Positions 8,053 to 15,602 of a DNA stretch of 51,947 nucleotides are shown one piece after another. The notes beneath the pieces were generated by a model. The model was not told the DNA's origin, did not search any database, and saw only the letters and a list, made by a program, of their open reading frames with translations. The position numbers were made by a program, and so were the translations under genes. Each line of letters begins with the position of its first letter. Position 1 is the stretch's first letter. This DNA comes from Curtobacterium pusillum (GTDB taxonomy: Bacteria > Actinomycetota > Actinomycetes > Actinomycetales > Microbacteriaceae). Where the stretch lies: positions 1 to 51,947 of the forward strand of contig NZ_JABMCE010000053.1 in NCBI RefSeq assembly GCF_013359865.1, read 5' to 3'.

Positions 8053-9942
8053 TCAGGCGGGCGTGCCCGCCCGCTCGCCCTCGCCCGTCCACGACCGGGT
8101 CCCGCCGTCGTGGACGGCCAGCCGCGTCCGGTGCCCCGCCGCGCTACCGCGCGCCCGCGCGATCGCGTCCGCCGCCGACACGAGCGTCAGGTGCGAGAGC
8201 ACCTGCGGGGTGTTGCCGATGTGGTGCCCGGTGGCGACGTCGATCTCCTCCGAGAGCATCCCGACGTCGTTCGTGTAGCCGACGAGCACGTCCATGAGCC
8301 GTTCCGCGTCCTCGACACGGCCGGAGGCGGCGTACTGCTCGACGAGCCAGAACGAGCACGCGAGGAACGGGTGCTCGCTGCCCGACAGCCCGTCGAAGCC
8401 GGCGGACGTCCGGTACCGGAGCACGAGCCCCTCGGAGCCGGTCCGCAGGTCCTGCTCGATCGCGGCGACGGTGCCGGTCATCCGCGGGTCGCCGGGCTTC
8501 ACGTAGCCGATCTGCGGCAGGACGAGCAGGCTCGCGTCGACCTCGTCGGTGTCGTAGTGCTGCCGGTAGCTGCCGCGCTCCGCGTTCCAGCCGTGCTGCT
8601 CGATCTCGGCGCGGACCTCGGCGCGCAGGGTGCGCCAACGGTCGACGGGGCCCTCGAGTCCGAACTCCTCCACGGCCGCGACCCCGCGGTCGAACGCCGC
8701 CCAGATCATCGCGCGCGAGTGCGTGAAGTGCCGGCGTGGTCCGCGCATCTCCCAGATGCCGTTGTCCGGTTGCTGCCAGTGTTCCTCGACGTACCCGAGC
8801 AGCGCGCGCTGGAGGGCCCACGAGTCGGCGTTCTCCTCGACGCCGAGCTCCCGGGCGTCGTGCAGTGCCGCGAGTACCTCGCCGAACACGTCGCCCTGGT
8901 ACTGCGTGTACGCGCCGTTCCCGATCCGGACCGGTGCGGAGCCCGCGTAGCCGGGCAGGTTCGGCAGCTCGCGCTCCGGGAGCTCGCGTTCGCCGGCGAT
9001 CCCGTACATGATCTGCACGTCCGCGGGGTCCCCGGCGATGGCGCGCAGGAGCCAACCACGCCAGTGCGCCGCCTCGTCGCGGTACCCGTGTGCGATGAGG
9101 GACGCCAGGGCGAGGGACGCGTCGCGGAGCCACACGTAGCGGTAGTCCCAGTTGCGGACGCCACCGGGGTCCTCCGGGAGGCTCGTGGTCGCGGCCGCCA
9201 CCACGCCGCCGGTCTCGGCGTGCGTCATCGCGCGGAGGAACATGAGCGACTGCCGGGTCGCCTCGACGTAGCGTCCCTGGGTCCGGAGCGGTGCCATCCA
9301 GGCGCGCCACCACGATCGGGTGCGCTCGAGTGCCGCGTCGACGTCGACCGGCTCCGGGGGTTCGCGGTGCGACGGGTACCAGGTGAGCACGGTGTCGAGG
9401 ACGTCGCCGTCGTGCACGGTGCTCGTCGCCGTGTGCCGGTGGTCGTCGGCGTGGAAGCGCACTCCGCGGACGATGATCGAGCCCGGGCCGGCGGTCGCGA
9501 GGAGCGCCGGCTCCTCGTCGCCGCCGATCTGCCGGACCCAGGGGAGCGCGAGTGCGTAGTCGAAACGGATCCGCAGCGTCTGACGGAGCTCGACCGATCC
9601 GCGCAGACCCCGCGCCCGCCGGATGATCGTCGCCCGGTGCGCACCGATGGGCATGCACTCGGTGACCTCGACGACACCGGTGCTCGTCGTCCACACCGTG
9701 GAGAGCACGAGCGTGTCGTGGTCGTACCGACGGGTGGCGGTCGCGTCGGGGTCCGTGGGGCGGAGCGTCCACTCACCGTGGTCCTGGGTGCCGAGGATCG
9801 ACGCGAAGGTCGACGGGCTGTCGAACCGGGGGAGGCAGGCCCAGTCGATCGTGCCGTCCCGGCCGACCAGTGCAGCGGTGTACGTGTCACCGATCAGCGC
9901 GTGGTCCTCGATGCGGTTGGTCGGTGCGTTCGCCGTCGTCAT
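8053..9942 (-). CDS. Glycoside hydrolase family 15 protein (glucoamylase or trehalase)
   Basis: Predicted inverting alpha-glucosidase that releases glucose from alpha-glucans or trehalose; cytoplasmic, since no signal peptide is seen. It has 629 residues: an N-terminal beta-sandwich domain of about 220 residues that begins with the family-typical IEDHALIGDTYTAALVG, then an (alpha/alpha)6 barrel. The motif NWDYRYVWLRDA lies near residue 258, the first catalytic Glu in GIWEMRG near 394, and the second in SGSEHPF near 520. The ATG at 9942 gives the usual N-terminus. It follows the App1-type phosphatase gene by 55 nt on the same strand and may be co-transcribed. Actinobacterial members are often trehalases, so either substrate is possible. 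Confidence 0.9.
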   Translation of the reverse strand: MTTANAPTNRIEDHALIGDTYTAALVGRDGTIDWACLPRFDSPSTFASILGTQDHGEWTLRPTDPDATATRRYDHDTLVLSTVWTTSTGVVEVTECMPIGAHRATIIRRARGLRGSVELRQTLRIRFDYALALPWVRQIGGDEEPALLATAGPGSIIVRGVRFHADDHRHTATSTVHDGDVLDTVLTWYPSHREPPEPVDVDAALERTRSWWRAWMAPLRTQGRYVEATRQSLMFLRAMTHAETGGVVAAATTSLPEDPGGVRNWDYRYVWLRDASLALASLIAHGYRDEAAHWRGWLLRAIAGDPADVQIMYGIAGERELPERELPNLPGYAGSAPVRIGNGAYTQYQGDVFGEVLAALHDARELGVEENADSWALQRALLGYVEEHWQQPDNGIWEMRGPRRHFTHSRAMIWAAFDRGVAAVEEFGLEGPVDRWRTLRAEVRAEIEQHGWNAERGSYRQHYDTDEVDASLLVLPQIGYVKPGDPRMTGTVAAIEQDLRTGSEGLVLRYRTSAGFDGLSGSEHPFLACSFWLVEQYAASGRVEDAERLMDVLVGYTNDVGMLSEEIDVATGHHIGNTPQVLSHLTLVSAADAIARARGSAAGHRTRLAVHDGGTRSWTGEGERAGTPA

Positions 9943-9997
9943 GGGGCGATCCAACCACCGGCGGCTCCGGACACCGCGCAGCGGGCTGAGGGATGCC

Positions 9998-11062
9998 TCA
10001 GGCCGGGTCGGCGGGATCCGCCTCGGCGAGGCCGACGCGTGCGAGTTCCGACCACATCCCGGCGCCGTCCGGTGCGTACACCCAGGGCGCGGACGACTCG
10101 CGCGAGCGCTCCTGGGCGCGCGAACGCCCACCGGCGAGGACGGCCTCGCTGGTGGAGAGCTGGCGGATCGCGACGGCCGCGACGTTCTCCGGGTGCTGCC
10201 GGGCGAACTCGCCGTACAGGGCCTCGTCGTGCTGCCCGTCGTCGCCGACGAGGAGCCACTGCACGTCCGGGAAGTCCTTCGCCAGCCGTTCGAGGTTCTG
10301 CTGCTTGTGGAGCTGGCCGCTGCGGAAGAAGCGGTCGTGCGTGGGGCCCCAGTCGGTGAGCAGGAGCGTCCCCGACGGGTAGAGGTTGCGGGTCAGGAAC
10401 CGCTGGAGCGTCGGTGCCACGTTCCACGCGCCCGTGGAGAGGTAGACCGTGGGGGCGCCCGGGTGCTGGGCGAGCACGCGTTCGTAGAGGACCGACATGC
10501 CGGGCACCGGACGGCGCGCGTGCTCGGTGAGGACGAACGAGTTCCAGGCGGCGAGCAACGGACGGGGAAGCGAGGTCACCATGACGGTGTCGTCGACGTC
10601 GGACAGCAGCCCGAAGCGGGTGTCCGGGTGCACGATGAAGACGTCGGCCTCGACGTCCCGCATGCCCCCGGCGGACAGCCTGATGGTGCGCCACCCCGGT
10701 TCGAGGTCGATCGGCACGATGGTGTCCACCACGCCGCCCCGGTCGGACTGCACGACGTGCGTGGTGCCGCCGGCCGTGATCGTGACCTCGGCGTCGTCGA
10801 CCGCCACGCTCGTGAAGCTCTTCCAGCCGCGCACGCCGTAGAAGGACGCGTCGGAGGCCAGTCCGCGCCGGGTGAGCAGGACACGGCAGAGCACACGCAC
10901 CCAGCCGGGAGCGCCGTAGCCGTTGTACGGGATCACCGTCGGCACGAGGCCGCGGCGGCGTGCTCGCTGCTCGCGGAACTCCTGGACGGCGTCCTCGATG
11001 CGGGCGGCCCGGTGGAGGATCGGCTCGGCCAGCGACGGCTCGTGGGGCGTCGGGTCGGGCAT
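9998..11062 (-). CDS. App1 family phosphatase (DUF2183)
   Basis: Predicted HAD-like phosphatase of the family that includes yeast phosphatidate phosphatase App1; the bacterial substrate is unknown. It has 354 residues. An N-terminal beta-rich region of about 140 residues precedes the phosphatase core, which starts with LLSDVDDTVMVT near residue 155 (DxDxT nucleophile motif). YLSTGAWN, the conserved region with LTDWGPTHDRFF, and LLVGDDGQHD near 260 (metal-binding acidic residues) are also present. No membrane helix or signal peptide is seen. AATGAT lies 6 nt before the ATG at 11062, suggesting a leaderless transcript. It lies upstream of the GH15 gene on the same strand and may form an operon with it. 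Confidence 0.88.
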   Translation of the reverse strand: MPDPTPHEPSLAEPILHRAARIEDAVQEFREQRARRRGLVPTVIPYNGYGAPGWVRVLCRVLLTRRGLASDASFYGVRGWKSFTSVAVDDAEVTITAGGTTHVVQSDRGGVVDTIVPIDLEPGWRTIRLSAGGMRDVEADVFIVHPDTRFGLLSDVDDTVMVTSLPRPLLAAWNSFVLTEHARRPVPGMSVLYERVLAQHPGAPTVYLSTGAWNVAPTLQRFLTRNLYPSGTLLLTDWGPTHDRFFRSGQLHKQQNLERLAKDFPDVQWLLVGDDGQHDEALYGEFARQHPENVAAVAIRQLSTSEAVLAGGRSRAQERSRESSAPWVYAPDGAGMWSELARVGLAEADPADPA

Positions 11063-11122
11063 CGCCCCATCATTCCACGGCCGGACCCGGGACACCTACG
11101 ACCTCGCAGGCGCTCTGGGAGA

Positions 11123-11154
11123 GTCGCAGCGATATTCCAGCCGGTCTCTGCGAC
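11123..11154. promoter_or_regulatory. Inverted repeat between App1 phosphatase and TetR genes
   Basis: GTCGCAG (11123-11129) and CTGCGAC (11148-11154) form a perfect 7-bp inverted repeat with an 18-nt spacer in the gap between the divergent genes. It is a candidate operator for the adjacent TetR regulator. Confidence 0.35.
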
Positions 11155-11206
11155 AGTTGGTCCGTCACACCCACATGACCGCGCTGTCCGCGCAAGAGGA
11201 GAACAC

Positions 11207-11854
11207 GTGCTCGTCACCGAGGTATCGAACGCACTGCCGGGGGGATCATCACTGCTCAGGAACGAGCCGGTCCAAGCCCGCAGTTCGGCGCGCCTCGCCG
11301 GCCTCCTCGACGCCGCGGCCGCGGTGATCGACGAGATCGGGTTCGAGCGCCTGACCACCGCGATGGTCGCCGAGCGGGCGGGGGCGTCCATCGGTACCGT
11401 CTACCGCTACTTCCCGGACCGGATCGCCGTCGTCGAGGCGCTGGCGATCCGGAGCACCCAGCGTCTGGCCGAGCGGTTCGTCGCGGCGCTCGACGCGAGT
11501 GCCGCCGCGACCTGGCAGGACGCCTGCGACGCACTCATCGACGCGACCGCCGAGATGTACCGGACCGAGCCGGGGTTCCGCGCCATCCGCTTCGGCGACG
11601 CGGCGGACACCGGCACGGGCGACGCCGAGGACCGGATGGCGGCGCTGGGGAGCGCGGTCGCCCAGATCATGCACGAACGGTTCGGTCTGCCCACCGGCGA
11701 GCGCATCGAACGCACGTGGGTGGTGCTCGCCGAGTCGGCGCACGCGGTCCTCGCCCGCGCGCACCGTGACCCCTCGAACCCCGAGACGGACCTGATCGAG
11801 GAGTACCGCACGATGAGCCGCGCCCACCTCGAAGCGGTGGTCGCCGCCTCCTGA
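11207..11854 (+). CDS. TetR family transcriptional regulator
   Basis: Predicted dimeric DNA-binding repressor. It has 215 residues. The N-terminal helix-turn-helix reads TTAMVAERAGASIGTVYRYF at about residues 50-70, followed by an all-alpha ligand-binding and dimerisation domain of about 145 residues that I cannot match to a known effector class. The GTG start at 11207 is preceded by AGAGGAG at 5-6 nt, and there is no in-frame ATG upstream. The gene is divergent from the App1 phosphatase and GH15 genes, which are the most likely targets along with itself. A 15-bp hairpin ends the transcript before the ABC importer operon. Confidence 0.9.
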   Translation: MLVTEVSNALPGGSSLLRNEPVQARSSARLAGLLDAAAAVIDEIGFERLTTAMVAERAGASIGTVYRYFPDRIAVVEALAIRSTQRLAERFVAALDASAAATWQDACDALIDATAEMYRTEPGFRAIRFGDAADTGTGDAEDRMAALGSAVAQIMHERFGLPTGERIERTWVVLAESAHAVLARAHRDPSNPETDLIEEYRTMSRAHLEAVVAAS

Positions 11855-11882
11855 CCGACCCGGTCGGGTCGGGTCACCGAAC

Positions 11883-11924
11883 CGACGACGCCCGCGCTCC
11901 GAACTGGAGGCGCGGGCGTCGTCG
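11883..11924 (+). terminator. Terminator hairpin after the TetR gene
   Basis: A perfect 15-bp stem (11883-11897 with 11910-11924) has a 12-nt loop. Loop and right arm contain CTGGAGGCGCGGG, the core of the palindrome family seen at 7921-7966, here incorporated into a different stem. It begins 29 nt after the stop codon. Confidence 0.8.
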
Positions 11925-12073
11925 TGCGCGCGGCCGACGGTCGCGCAGTCGGCCGGCCGCAGAACGTCGACCGGCCGTCCGGGGCGCGTCACGGATCGTC
12001 ACGGCTGAACCGGTGTCGGACCCGGCGGGTACTCTCACTCGGAGTCGGGCTACCTCCGAACAGAAGGGCACCC

Positions 12074-12940
12074 ATGATCGAGTTCCGCTCGGTGCGCAAG
12101 ACCTACCCGGACGGCACCAACGCGGTCGATGACTTCAGCCTCGTCATCCCCTCCAGGACCACGACGGTCTTCGTCGGGTCGAGCGGCTGCGGCAAGACCA
12201 CCCTCCTCCGGATGATCAACCGGATGGTCGACCCGAGCGCGGGCGCCGTGGAGATCGACGGCGAGGACGTCGCGGGTGTGGACCCGGTCCAGCTCCGTCG
12301 CCGGATCGGCTACGTGATGCAGAACGCCGGGCTGCTGCCGCACCGCAAGGTCGTCGACAACATCGCCACCGTGCCGCTCCTCACGGGCGTCTCGAAGGCC
12401 GAGGCGCGCGCACGTGCCCTCGAGCTCATGGACACCGTCGGCCTCGACCGGGCCTTCGCGAACCGGTACCCGTCCCAGCTCTCCGGCGGGCAGCAGCAGC
12501 GCGTCGGCGTCGCCCGCGGCCTCGCGGTGGACCCGAACATCCTGCTCATGGACGAGCCCTTCGGCGCCGTCGACCCGCTCGTCCGCACCGACCTGCAGGA
12601 CGAACTCATCCGCCTGCAGCGCGAGCTCGGCAAGACCGTCGTGTTCGTCACCCACGACATCGACGAGGCGTTCAAGCTCGGCGACCAGGTCGTCATCCTC
12701 AAGAAGGGCGGCGAGATCGCCCAGCTCGGCACCCCGGCCCAGATCCTCGCCGAACCGGCCGACGACTTCGTGGCGAACTTCATCGGCGCCGGTCGTGGTC
12801 GCCGCGCGCTCCGGGTCGAGCAGACGCCGACCGGGCCGATCGTCGTCGACGGCGAGGGCCGCGCCGCGGGAGTGCTCACCGGGCCGGTCCAGGTCGTCGA
12901 CGCCGCCGAGGCCGTGCAGCAGCAGCGGGACGACGCGTGA
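12074..12940 (+). CDS. Osmoprotectant-type ABC importer, ATP-binding subunit
   Basis: ATPase of a quaternary-amine (glycine betaine, choline, carnitine, proline betaine) uptake system of the OpuC/ProV type. It has 288 residues. Walker A is GSSGCGKTT at 35-43, the signature LSGGQQQR at about 136, and Walker B with the D-loop LLMDEPFGAVD at about 156. The C-terminal CBS pair found in many OpuCA proteins is missing; only about 60 residues follow the ATPase core. AGAAGG lies upstream of the ATG at 12074. It heads four genes that each overlap the next by 4 nt, so their translation is coupled. TACTCT at about 12029 is a possible -10. Confidence 0.92.
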   Translation: MIEFRSVRKTYPDGTNAVDDFSLVIPSRTTTVFVGSSGCGKTTLLRMINRMVDPSAGAVEIDGEDVAGVDPVQLRRRIGYVMQNAGLLPHRKVVDNIATVPLLTGVSKAEARARALELMDTVGLDRAFANRYPSQLSGGQQQRVGVARGLAVDPNILLMDEPFGAVDPLVRTDLQDELIRLQRELGKTVVFVTHDIDEAFKLGDQVVILKKGGEIAQLGTPAQILAEPADDFVANFIGAGRGRRALRVEQTPTGPIVVDGEGRAAGVLTGPVQVVDAAEAVQQQRDDA

Positions 12941-13659
12941 ACTGGGTCCTGGGAAACCTCGACACGATCACGTCGAACCTGATCGCGCACGTCTGGCTGT
13001 CGATCCCGCCGATCGTCATCAGCTTCGTGCTGTCGGTGCCGATCGGGCTGGTCGTGTCGCGGTTGCGGAAGCGCCGCGGTGCCGCGCACGCGACCGGTTC
13101 GACGATCGTCGTGGTATCGAGCCTCCTCTACGCGATCCCGTCGTTCCCGTTCTTCCTGGCGCTGCCCGCGATCCTGGGGACGAGCATCCTCGACCCCGTC
13201 AACGTCGTGATCGCGCTCACGGTGTACGGCATCGCGCTCATGGCCCGGTCGGCGGCGGACGCGATCGACGCCGTCGACGCCGAGGTCGTCGGCGCGTCCG
13301 AGGCGCTCGGGTACTCGCCGGCCCAGCGGTTCTTCAAGGTGGAGCTGCCGCTCGCCGGTCCGGTCCTGCTCGCCGGCATCCGCGTGGTGGCGGTGTCGAC
13401 GGTCAGCCTCGTCACGGTCGGTGCGCTGCTCGGCATCGCGAACCTCGGCTTCCTGCTCACGGACGGGCTGAAGCGCGGGATCAGCGTGGAGATCCTCACC
13501 GGGATCGTCCTGACGATCGCCCTCGCCCTCGTCATCGACGGGCTGCTCGTGCTCCTCGGGCGGATCGTCATGCCGTGGACCCGGGGGACCGGCCGCGCCG
13601 CCCGAGCCGTGCGCCGACGGGCCGCCGCCGACGTCCGCGCGGGGGAGGTCTCCGCATGA
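12937..13659 (+). CDS. Osmoprotectant-type ABC importer, permease subunit 1
   Basis: Membrane subunit of the betaine-type importer. It has 240 residues with about five or six hydrophobic helices (around 20-42, 52-85, 140-165 and 180-210). The BPD_transp_1 signature region EALGYSPAQRFFKVELPLAGPVLLAG contains the EAA loop that contacts the ATPase. The GTG start at 12937 overlaps the ATPase stop as GTGA. A basic C-terminal tail follows the last helix. Together with the next gene it forms a heterodimeric channel, as in OpuCB/OpuCD. Confidence 0.9.
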   Translation: MNWVLGNLDTITSNLIAHVWLSIPPIVISFVLSVPIGLVVSRLRKRRGAAHATGSTIVVVSSLLYAIPSFPFFLALPAILGTSILDPVNVVIALTVYGIALMARSAADAIDAVDAEVVGASEALGYSPAQRFFKVELPLAGPVLLAGIRVVAVSTVSLVTVGALLGIANLGFLLTDGLKRGISVEILTGIVLTIALALVIDGLLVLLGRIVMPWTRGTGRAARAVRRRAAADVRAGEVSA

Positions 13660-14396
13660 ACCTCTTCGCACAGGGCATCGCGTGGATCTTCGACCCGGCC
13701 AACAACACGGGGAACAACGCCATCCTCGTCCGGCTCGGCGAGCACGTCACGATCACGCTGCTCACCGTCGCCGTCGCGGTCGTGATCGCCGTGCCGCTCG
13801 GGCTGCTGATCGGCCACACCGGCAAGGGACGGAGCGTCGCGGTCGGGCTCTCCGGTGGCATCCGCGCCCTGCCCACCCTCGGCGTCCTGACGCTCCTCGC
13901 GCTGTGGCTCGGCCTGGGGCTGCAGGCACCGGTGATCGCGTTCGTCATCCTCGCCATCCCGTCGATCCTCGCCGGCACGTACTCCGGGGTGGAGGCGATC
14001 GACCGGGCGACGATCGACGCCGCCCGCGCGCAGGGCATGACCCCGTGGCAGGTGCTCGGCAAGGTCGAGATCCCGCTCGCACTGCCGCTCATCGTCGGCG
14101 GCATCCGCGCGGCGGTCCTGCAGGTCGTCGCCACCGTCACGCTCGCCGCGTACATCAACGCCGGCGGTCTCGGCGGGTACGCGTTCTCCGGTCTCGCCAA
14201 TTCGGACTACGTCGAGGTCCTCGGCGGTTCGATCCTGGTGATCGTGCTCGCCATCGCGTTCGAGATCGTCTTCGCCGCACTGCAGCGGCTCGCCGTGCCC
14301 GCGGGTGTCTCCGCGGGGTCCGGGCGGCAGTCGCGTCGGAACACCCGTAGCTCAGCACCACGAGCATCAACCCCTGTGGAAGGAACCCACCCGTGA
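13656..14396 (+). CDS. Osmoprotectant-type ABC importer, permease subunit 2
   Basis: Second membrane subunit of the importer. It has 246 residues. Hydrophobic helices lie at about 28-50, 60-80, 85-110, 150-170 and 180-210. The EAA loop is seen as AARAQGMTPWQVLGKVEIPLALP. The C-terminal 35 residues are polar and basic and lie outside the domain. The ATG at 13656 overlaps the preceding stop as ATGA, and its own stop overlaps the GTG of the substrate-binding protein, so all four subunits are translationally coupled. Confidence 0.9.
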   Translation: MNLFAQGIAWIFDPANNTGNNAILVRLGEHVTITLLTVAVAVVIAVPLGLLIGHTGKGRSVAVGLSGGIRALPTLGVLTLLALWLGLGLQAPVIAFVILAIPSILAGTYSGVEAIDRATIDAARAQGMTPWQVLGKVEIPLALPLIVGGIRAAVLQVVATVTLAAYINAGGLGGYAFSGLANSDYVEVLGGSILVIVLAIAFEIVFAALQRLAVPAGVSAGSGRQSRRNTRSSAPRASTPVEGTHP

Positions 14397-15328
14397 TCAC
14401 AGCAACGACCCGGCGCCTCGCCGCGACGATCGCCGTCGCCTCCGCGGCCGCCATCGCCCTCGTGGGCTGCTCGTCGAGCGACCCGCTCTCCTCCGGCTCC
14501 GGCGGCGGGGACTCCAAGACCATCGTCGTGGGTTCGCAGGCGTACCCGTCGAACGAGATCATCGCCGAGCTCTACGCGCAGGAGCTCCAGCACGAGGGCT
14601 TCACCGTCACGAAGAAGCTCAACATCGGGCAGCGCAAGGCCTACTGGCCCGAGGTCTCGAAGGGCAGCATCGACGTCTTCCCCGAGTACAACGGCAACCT
14701 GCTCAACTTCCTGCTCCAGGAAGACGGCAAGGACACCACGACGGAGACGACGACGGACGGCATCAACTCGGCGCTGAAGGACGCGCTGCCCTCGGGCGTG
14801 AAGGCGCTGACCTCGGCCGACGCGTCCGACGCGGACACCTACACGGTGACCCAGGAGACCGCCGACAAGTACGGCCTGAAGTCCATCGCCGACCTGTCCA
14901 AGATCGGCGGGACCATCTCGATCGCCGCGAACCCCGAGTTCGCGACCGCCGCGTACGGTCCCAAGGGCCTCAAGGAGAAGTACGGCATCACCGGCGAGGT
15001 CAACCAGCAGAACGACTCGGGCGGCCCGCTGACGATCAAGGCGATCCAGGACGGTGACTCGCAGGTGGCGGACATCTACTCCGCGAGCGCCTCGATCAAG
15101 ACCGAGAAGCTCGTCACGCTCGAGGACCCGAAGCACCTCGTGCCGGCGAACAACGTCACGCCGATCGTCTCGAAGGACCTCGACTCGAAGGCGGCGGAGG
15201 CGATCGACAAGGTCGACAAGCTCCTCACGACGGACATGCTCATCGAGCTGAACCGCCAGAACTCGGTGGACCAGAAGTCGGCGGCCTCGGTCGCGAAGTC
15301 CTTCCTGCAGGACAAGGACCTCCTGTAG
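14393..15328 (+). CDS. Osmoprotectant-type ABC importer, substrate-binding lipoprotein
   Basis: Extracellular binding protein of the ProX/OpuCC family. It has 311 residues. A signal peptide ends in the lipobox LVGC with Cys26; a Ser/Gly-rich linker follows. The mature domain begins TIVVGSQAYPSNEIIAELYA, and KAYWPEVSKGSIDVFPEYNG near residue 82 is typical of betaine-binding members of this class. GGAAGGAAC provides a ribosome-binding site before the GTG at 14393. It is the last gene of the operon, and a hairpin at 15348-15383 follows. The exact osmolyte cannot be read from the sequence. Confidence 0.9.
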   Translation: MITATTRRLAATIAVASAAAIALVGCSSSDPLSSGSGGGDSKTIVVGSQAYPSNEIIAELYAQELQHEGFTVTKKLNIGQRKAYWPEVSKGSIDVFPEYNGNLLNFLLQEDGKDTTTETTTDGINSALKDALPSGVKALTSADASDADTYTVTQETADKYGLKSIADLSKIGGTISIAANPEFATAAYGPKGLKEKYGITGEVNQQNDSGGPLTIKAIQDGDSQVADIYSASASIKTEKLVTLEDPKHLVPANNVTPIVSKDLDSKAAEAIDKVDKLLTTDMLIELNRQNSVDQKSAASVAKSFLQDKDLL

Positions 15329-15347
15329 GGCGATCCCACAGAACAAA

Positions 15348-15383
15348 ACGACAGGTGTCGGGCATCCGCCCGGCACCTGTCGT
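15348..15383 (+). terminator. Terminator hairpin after the osmoprotectant importer operon
   Basis: A 15-bp stem (15348-15362 with 15369-15383) contains one G-T pair and a 6-nt loop. An A-rich tract precedes it and CGTCGTTCG follows. It lies 20 nt after the stop codon. Confidence 0.75.
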
Positions 15384-15401
15384 CGTTCGCGGAGCGGACA
15401 G

Positions 15402-15419
15402 GCGGCACGATCGTGCCGC
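15402..15419. promoter_or_regulatory. 18-bp perfect palindrome upstream of cydA
   Basis: The 18 bp at 15402-15419 (GCGGCACGA and its complement) are perfectly self-complementary without a spacer. Related half-sites GTGCCG and TGCACG follow to about 15455. The palindrome lies about 55 nt before the predicted -35 of cydA, so it is a candidate operator; the binding protein is unknown and no regulator gene is adjacent. Confidence 0.5.
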
Positions 15420-15473
15420 ACGGTTGTGCCGTGCACGATGGATGCACGTTCGTGCAGGCGAGGGTTCTACAAC

Positions 15474-15503
15474 TTGTCGAGCGAGGTGTCCGCACGGTAG
15501 CGT
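15474..15503 (+). promoter_or_regulatory. Predicted promoter of cydABDC
   Basis: TTGTCG (15474-15479) and TAGCGT (15498-15503) are separated by 18 nt. The 5' untranslated region to the ATG at 15603 would be about 90 nt. Confidence 0.45.
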
Positions 15504-15602
15504 GGAGGTGTCCCAACGGCTGTGACACCAGAAGTTCCCCCTTCCACAGGAAGCAACTGACGTGCACCAACAGCGCGCGGCGACCCGGCAAGGACGCGCC
15601 GC

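Noticed and set aside
15402..15540. Rex binding site before cydA
   Set aside because: TTGTGCC and CTGTGAC look slightly like half of a Rex site, but no TGTGAA / TTCACA pair with the right spacing exists.
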